A DNA stretch of 10,395 bases from Bacteroidota bacterium (GTDB taxonomy: Bacteria > Bacteroidota > Bacteroidia > Chitinophagales > Chitinophagaceae), in assembly GCA_023412975.1 (NCBI GenBank), contig JAEZRB010000299.1, positions 1-10,395 on the forward strand, given 5' to 3'. A program made the translations under genes and the position numbers. The notes under the pieces are model-generated. The model worked only from the letters and a program-made list of their open reading frames with translations. It did no database searches and was not told where the DNA came from. Positions 7,330-10,395 of the stretch are shown piece after piece; position 1 is the stretch's first letter, and the number at the start of each line of letters is the position of its first letter.

Positions 7330-7490
7330 GATCATTTGGTTTACCAGGTGATCTGCTGAAGCGGAGACCGGGGTAATGTTAGCCAGCAAGGGAAGTTGCT
7401 GACAAAGCCCCGGTCGAAGCTCAAACTTCCCCCACTGTAAGAAGCGCTTCTTACGAAACCAGTCCCACCGGGCCCGCGACCCGGTACGGG
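7330..7490 (+). ncRNA. Highly structured 5' leader RNA, riboswitch-like, family unknown
   Basis: Five hairpins follow in series. At 7330-7353, GATCATTTGGT pairs with ACCAGGTGATC (two G-U pairs). At 7366-7373 with 7408-7415, GACCGGGG pairs with CCCCGGTC and encloses CAGCAA/TTGCTG (7384-7389 with 7396-7401), whose loop is GGGAAG. At 7416-7429, GAAG pairs with CTTC. At 7437-7454, GTAAGAAGCGCTTCTTAC is a perfect palindrome. At 7464-7490, CCC-ACCGGG pairs with CCCGGT-(AC)-GGG. The loop GGGAAG (7390-7395) is also complementary to CTTCCC (7426-7431), so a pseudoknot can form. Short strings recall cobalamin riboswitches (AAGGGAA, CCACTGTAAG, GAAACCAG in that order), and TAATG...CCAGC.AAGGGAA recalls the TPP aptamer, but neither fits in full. 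It precedes a small proline-rich ORF and a two-component system. Confidence 0.6.
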
Positions 7491-7523
7491 CAACTATTCA
7501 CTAACTATTTAAATTTTAAGACA

Positions 7524-7721
7524 ATGATCGAGTTGATCATATGGCTTTGGACATCCCTATGCCCAAACCCATTTCATACGATAGATAAACATGGAACCTG
7601 TCCCCGGATGCATATATCCGTATCAAGCACTTCGGATACCGGAGGAGAAACAGGAGATCTCCCACCCCGGCCGCCCGTACCACCGCCGCCCCCGCCACCT
7701 CCACCACCGAGTGGGAGTTGA
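7524..7721 (+). CDS. Small ORF (65 aa) with a polyproline C-terminus; possible leader peptide
   Basis: The N-terminus is hydrophobic (MIELIIWLWTSLCPNP), the middle polar, and the end reads PPRPPV, then ten consecutive prolines, then SGS. The proline run (7680-7709) uses all four Pro codons in mixed order, which favours selection on the peptide over simple DNA slippage. An AT-rich initiation region (ATTTAAATTTTAAGACA) precedes the ATG. The start codon can be hidden in a hairpin: ATGATC (7524-7529) pairs with GATCAT (7535-7540). The stop TGA (7719-7721) overlaps a possible TTG start for the kinase frame, and a strong terminator starts ten bases after the stop region. A polyproline run of this kind is expected to slow ribosomes and need EF-P. 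A regulatory leader peptide, a small secreted or membrane peptide, or a chance ORF are all possible; I favour the first. Confidence 0.5.
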   Translation: MIELIIWLWTSLCPNPFHTIDKHGTCPRMHISVSSTSDTGGETGDLPPRPPVPPPPPPPPPPSGS

Positions 7722-7728
7722 TCAGATC

Positions 7729-7760
7729 AGGAAGGCAGATCATTTTCTGCCTTCCTTTTT
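7729..7760 (+). terminator. Intrinsic terminator or attenuator between small ORF and histidine kinase
   Basis: AGGAAGGCAG (7729-7738) and CTGCCTTCCT (7747-7756) form a perfect 10-bp stem with an 8-nt loop, followed by TTTTTCTATTTT. It separates the leader and small ORF from the kinase gene, with no good promoter seen between it and the kinase start. Kinase expression would therefore need readthrough, which is the arrangement of an attenuator. Confidence 0.88.
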
Positions 7761-7783
7761 CTATTTTAGAGAAAAATCAAGCA

Positions 7784-9454
7784 TTGCGAGGTTTCATTTA
7801 TCTGTGGTTTATTACAATCACTTTCTTGCTTGGCGGATGTAACGAAAAATCAAGTAAGCCCTCATCTGGCTATAGCTTTTTTCAATGGGGCGAATACCTG
7901 CATTACTACTGGAAACTCGATTCTGCCTTTTTGATGTATAACCGCGCCGCTAATACCACAACAGATAGCGTTGAAAAATCCAGGGCATACCATTACATGG
8001 GGGCTTTGCAGCGCCAAATGGGAGATCTTTATGGTGCGCAGGAAAGTCTGACGGCTGCGTTGCGTCCACTGGAAGAAAATAATAAACTGCACCGTGATAT
8101 AATTGTCACGGTTTACAACACCTTAGGTAATATTAGCCTGGATCTAAAACGATATGACGAAGCGATAACTTTTTATAACGCCGGGCTGGCACGAGCTTCG
8201 AAAAGTGATACCCTGCTTGAAATTATGAATGGCAAAGCGACCGCCTTTCAAAAGAAAGGAAGTTATGATGATGCCATCAGGATTTATGACTCCATACTGC
8301 TCCTTCGACCACAACACGATATGCTTAGAGCCAGGGTTATCTCCAACCTTGCCCGAACGAAATGGCTGAGAGACCCGGCTTATGTTCCGCTTGACGAGTA
8401 CCGTTTGGCACTTAAACTTCGTACCGACAGTCATGACGATCGTGGATTGAATGCCAGCTATGCACATTTGTCGGAATATTACTCGGGCATTAAGAAGGAT
8501 TCAGCTTTGTCCTACGCGCAAAAGATGTACGAAAAAGCAAAAGAAGTCCAAAGTGCCGATGACATTTTGGAAGCGATGGATAAACTGATCAGGTTGAATA
8601 ACGACATTGCCTCAAAGGAGAAATGGTACGATGAGTATAAAAAACTAAATGACAGTTTACAACTTTCAAGAGATACCACCCGGAGCCGGTTTGCACTGAT
8701 ACGATATGATGTTCAAAAAAGTAAGGCTGACAACCTGGTTTTAAAACAGCGTGTTACTATTCAGCGTGTATTAATTTATAGTTCGGTCGCTTTAGCTATA
8801 ATCGTCATTGCCGCGCTGACAATCTGGTATAATAAACGCAGGAAAAGGATCAGGCAGGAGTCCGAAAAAGCCATACAGGAAGCCAGGTTAAAGACCTCGC
8901 AGAAAGTTCACGACGTAGTCGCAAATGGGCTATACACTATTATGAATGAACTGGAACACAGCGAAACGCTGGAAAAAGAACCCCTGATCACGAGGATAGA
9001 AAATTTGTATGAAAAATCCAGAAATATATCTTATGATGAGTCCTTACCCGATAGCACGGTAAATTATGATAACCAGGTGCACGAGTTGGTAAACCGGTTC
9101 TCGAATGACCAAACCAAGGTGTACGTGATCGGTAACCAACAGACATTCTGGGACAAGATCACGGGGACACAAAAAAACGAACTACAGTTAATCCTGGGGG
9201 AAATCATGGTCAATATGAATAAACATAGTGGTGCAAGTAGTGTGGTGCTGAGATTCAAACAGGAAGAAGGTATCGGGCATATTTACTATACTGACAACGG
9301 TAAAGGCTTTCCCGGGAGTTTTGAGTTTGGGAATGGTCTGAAAAATACGGTTAGCCGTATTAATTCGTTGAATGGCGAAGTTAATTTTGGACAAAGCGGT
9401 CAGGGTGGCGCGTCCATTACGATCAGCTTCCCGCTTAAATCTGATAGTAGATGA
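7784..9454 (+). CDS. Lipoprotein-type TPR sensor histidine kinase
   Basis: There is no ATG before the lipid-anchor signal. TTG 7784 gives a 556-aa protein starting MRGFIYLWFITITFLLGGC, a textbook lipoprotein signal with Cys19. A longer frame from TTG 7718 (578 aa) would run through the terminator hairpin. Domains in order: TPR-like helical repeats (about 50-300, e.g. YNTLGNISLDLKRYDEAITF), a juxtamembrane helix, a transmembrane segment (about 330-349), a coiled linker, an H-box with His376 in QKVHDVVANGLY, and an HATPase domain with N-box ExxxNxxKHSGAS (473-485), DNGKGF (504-509) and GNGLKN (516-521). The TPR part probably senses in the periplasm and the kinase acts in the cytoplasm, autophosphorylating on His376. 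It overlaps the response regulator by ATGA, so translational coupling with that partner is likely. The ligand is unknown. Confidence 0.88.
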   Translation: MRGFIYLWFITITFLLGGCNEKSSKPSSGYSFFQWGEYLHYYWKLDSAFLMYNRAANTTTDSVEKSRAYHYMGALQRQMGDLYGAQESLTAALRPLEENNKLHRDIIVTVYNTLGNISLDLKRYDEAITFYNAGLARASKSDTLLEIMNGKATAFQKKGSYDDAIRIYDSILLLRPQHDMLRARVISNLARTKWLRDPAYVPLDEYRLALKLRTDSHDDRGLNASYAHLSEYYSGIKKDSALSYAQKMYEKAKEVQSADDILEAMDKLIRLNNDIASKEKWYDEYKKLNDSLQLSRDTTRSRFALIRYDVQKSKADNLVLKQRVTIQRVLIYSSVALAIIVIAALTIWYNKRRKRIRQESEKAIQEARLKTSQKVHDVVANGLYTIMNELEHSETLEKEPLITRIENLYEKSRNISYDESLPDSTVNYDNQVHELVNRFSNDQTKVYVIGNQQTFWDKITGTQKNELQLILGEIMVNMNKHSGASSVVLRFKQEEGIGHIYYTDNGKGFPGSFEFGNGLKNTVSRINSLNGEVNFGQSGQGGASITISFPLKSDSR

Positions 9455-10098
9455 TTGACAAAATATTAATTGCAGAAGACCAGGAAAGTTCCAACCTGTC
9501 CGTTCAAAAAACGATGGAGGAATTGCGTATCGGGCAAAGTGACTATGTCTATTACTGTGATGACGCCTTAAGCAAAATAAAGCTCGCCAAAAACGCCAGT
9601 CAACCCTACGATGTATTGATCACCGACCTCTATTTCGAAGAGGACGGAACCACCCAGGCGATACCAGATGGATTTGAACTTATCAGGGCCGCGCGGGAAG
9701 TTCAGCCTGAACTTATAGTTCTTGTCTTCTCCGCGGAAACCAGCCCTGCAAAAATCAAAGCACTTTACGATGAGTATCAAATTGATGGCTTTGTACGAAA
9801 AGCCAGGCGCGATGTCAGGGAATTAAAATCCGCATTTGAAGCTATATCAAAACGCCAGCGCTATTATTCGAGGACTACGGCGCAAAGCGTAAAACAATCC
9901 AACACCTATGAATTCACCGACTTTGACGTGAATATCATTCGTTTGCTCTCCCAGGGCAACCAGCAAAAGGAAATAGCGGGTCAACTCAACCGAAGCCTGA
10001 GTACCGTAGAAAAAAGCCTGAAAAAAATCCGTGATGAATTCGGGTTTGTAAAAAATGAACAGTTGGTGCTTTGGTGTAAGGAGAAGGGGATACTTTAG
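9451..10098 (+). CDS. LuxR/NarL-type response regulator
   Basis: The 215-aa product has an N-terminal receiver domain (about 3-130): acidic pocket Glu9-Asp10, phospho-acceptor Asp59 in LITDLYF, Ser94 in VFSAE and Lys117 in VRKARR. A short linker leads to a LuxR-type helix-turn-helix (about 153-215), with the recognition region near QQKEIAGQLNRSLSTVEKSL. It is the expected phosphate acceptor of the kinase encoded immediately upstream, with which it shares the 4-bp ATGA overlap. It would bind DNA once phosphorylated. The phased GGAAT repeats ahead of the leader are a possible target, by inference only. Length and residues look complete. No clear terminator follows; TACGG/CCGTA at 10165-10179 is too weak. 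Confidence 0.93.
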   Translation: MIDKILIAEDQESSNLSVQKTMEELRIGQSDYVYYCDDALSKIKLAKNASQPYDVLITDLYFEEDGTTQAIPDGFELIRAAREVQPELIVLVFSAETSPAKIKALYDEYQIDGFVRKARRDVRELKSAFEAISKRQRYYSRTTAQSVKQSNTYEFTDFDVNIIRLLSQGNQQKEIAGQLNRSLSTVEKSLKKIRDEFGFVKNEQLVLWCKEKGIL

Positions 10099-10201
10099 AA
10101 ATTAACTCTCTCATTCATATAACCGCAACTTTTTCCACTGTGCCAATTGCATCATAATTATCCACTACGGGTTTCCGTAAGAATATTAGAGGTCTGCCTG
10201 T

Positions 10202-10209
10202 TAGTTTTG
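10202..10209 (+). promoter_or_regulatory. Candidate -7 promoter element
   Basis: TAGTTTTG matches the Bacteroidota -7 consensus TAnnTTTG at every defined position and lies 38 bases before the start codon of the partial gene at the right edge. No good -33 TTG is present at the usual distance, so this is half of a promoter only. Confidence 0.35.
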
Positions 10210-10247
10210 GGATCAAGCCCATTCTCTTTCACCAAAACGAATATGCA

Positions 10248-10395
10248 ATGCTTTCTGCCTCCAAGCAACAAAAACTCCAAAACGACCTTAAAGCCTATCG
10301 AAAAGAGTTTTTAGACAGCGGTCTCAATGAACTGGATGAATCCGGTACAAGGATCATGATCAACCGTCTTCTCTCTGACGTGCTCGGATATAAGC
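10248..10395 (+). CDS. 5' end of a gene resembling HsdR_N-type (type I restriction R-like) proteins, cut by window end
   Basis: Forty-nine codons are present, starting MLSASKQQKLQNDLKAYRKE, and the frame is open to the window end. ATG 10248 is chosen because the ATG at 10243 is in another frame that stops after 23 codons. The segment ESGTRIMINRLLSDVLGYK (31-49) resembles the beginning of the HSDR_N_2-type domain, where a TR-hydrophobic-LLxxxLGY segment precedes the nuclease-like core. The catalytic residues lie beyond the window, so neither nuclease activity nor membership in a restriction system can be judged. A -7-like box at 10202-10209 fits separate transcription from the response regulator. 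Confidence 0.65.
   Translation, partial: MLSASKQQKLQNDLKAYRKEFLDSGLNELDESGTRIMINRLLSDVLGYK

Noticed and set aside
7366..7490. Firm call of a cobalamin or TPP riboswitch
   Set aside because: Only short strings match. The expected GGTG-AAA-TCC arm and GAGACCNGCC end (cobalamin), or CTGAGA and ACCTGATC (TPP), are absent or disrupted, and the downstream genes are not typical targets.
7762..7769. TATTTTAG as a promoter -7 box for the kinase gene (and the same string on the minus strand at 7173-7180)
   Set aside because: No TTG at the proper distance in either case, and the implied leaders would be only about 8-10 nt; AT-rich chance match.

Overview
The window is almost certainly from a Bacteroidota genome, probably a Chitinophagaceae-like member. 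The reasons are three lipoproteins with typical signal peptides, the tandem extracellular repeat and FISUMP architecture, a TPR-type histidine kinase, REP-like stem-loop repeats (CCCCTCTCC-ATGA-GGAGAGGGG type), poor Shine-Dalgarno sequences, and candidate -7 boxes of the TAnnTTTG type. The assignment rests on family knowledge and was not tested by search.

Layout: 1-240 is non-coding and carries two copies of a composite REP-like repeat. 400-2367 encodes a 655-aa surface lipoprotein with four extracellular repeats of exactly 101 residues and a C-terminal FISUMP domain, closed by a strong terminator (2384-2421). 2598-3809 and 3823-4596 form a probable two-gene unit of uncharacterised exported proteins, ending in an 11-bp-stem terminator (4644-4679). 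4837-5139 is a small dimeric alpha-beta-barrel (ABM/DABB-like) protein. 5265-6233 is an exported SUMF1/FGE-fold protein that lacks the two catalytic cysteines of true formylglycine-generating enzymes. 6302-7156 (minus strand) is a single-pass membrane protein ending in a Cys3His zinc-knuckle-like motif.

The most interesting part is 7190-10098. It begins, upstream of a leader, with GGAAT repeats at exact 9-bp spacing. A candidate promoter follows, then a leader of about 190 nt that can form five hairpins and a pseudoknot. Next are a 65-aa ORF ending in a run of ten prolines, a strong intrinsic terminator ten bases after its stop codon, a lipoprotein/TPR/transmembrane histidine kinase gene that probably starts at TTG 7784, and a LuxR-type response regulator overlapping the kinase by 4 bp. 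The order structured RNA, proline-rich leader peptide, terminator, two-component system looks like an attenuation-controlled operon. I do not recognise it as a described system; this reading is inference.

The right edge (10248-10395) holds the first 49 codons of a gene that resembles the N-terminus of HsdR_N-type (type I restriction R-subunit-like) proteins, with a good -7 box in front. I saw no tRNA, rRNA, transposase, reverse transcriptase or CRISPR array.
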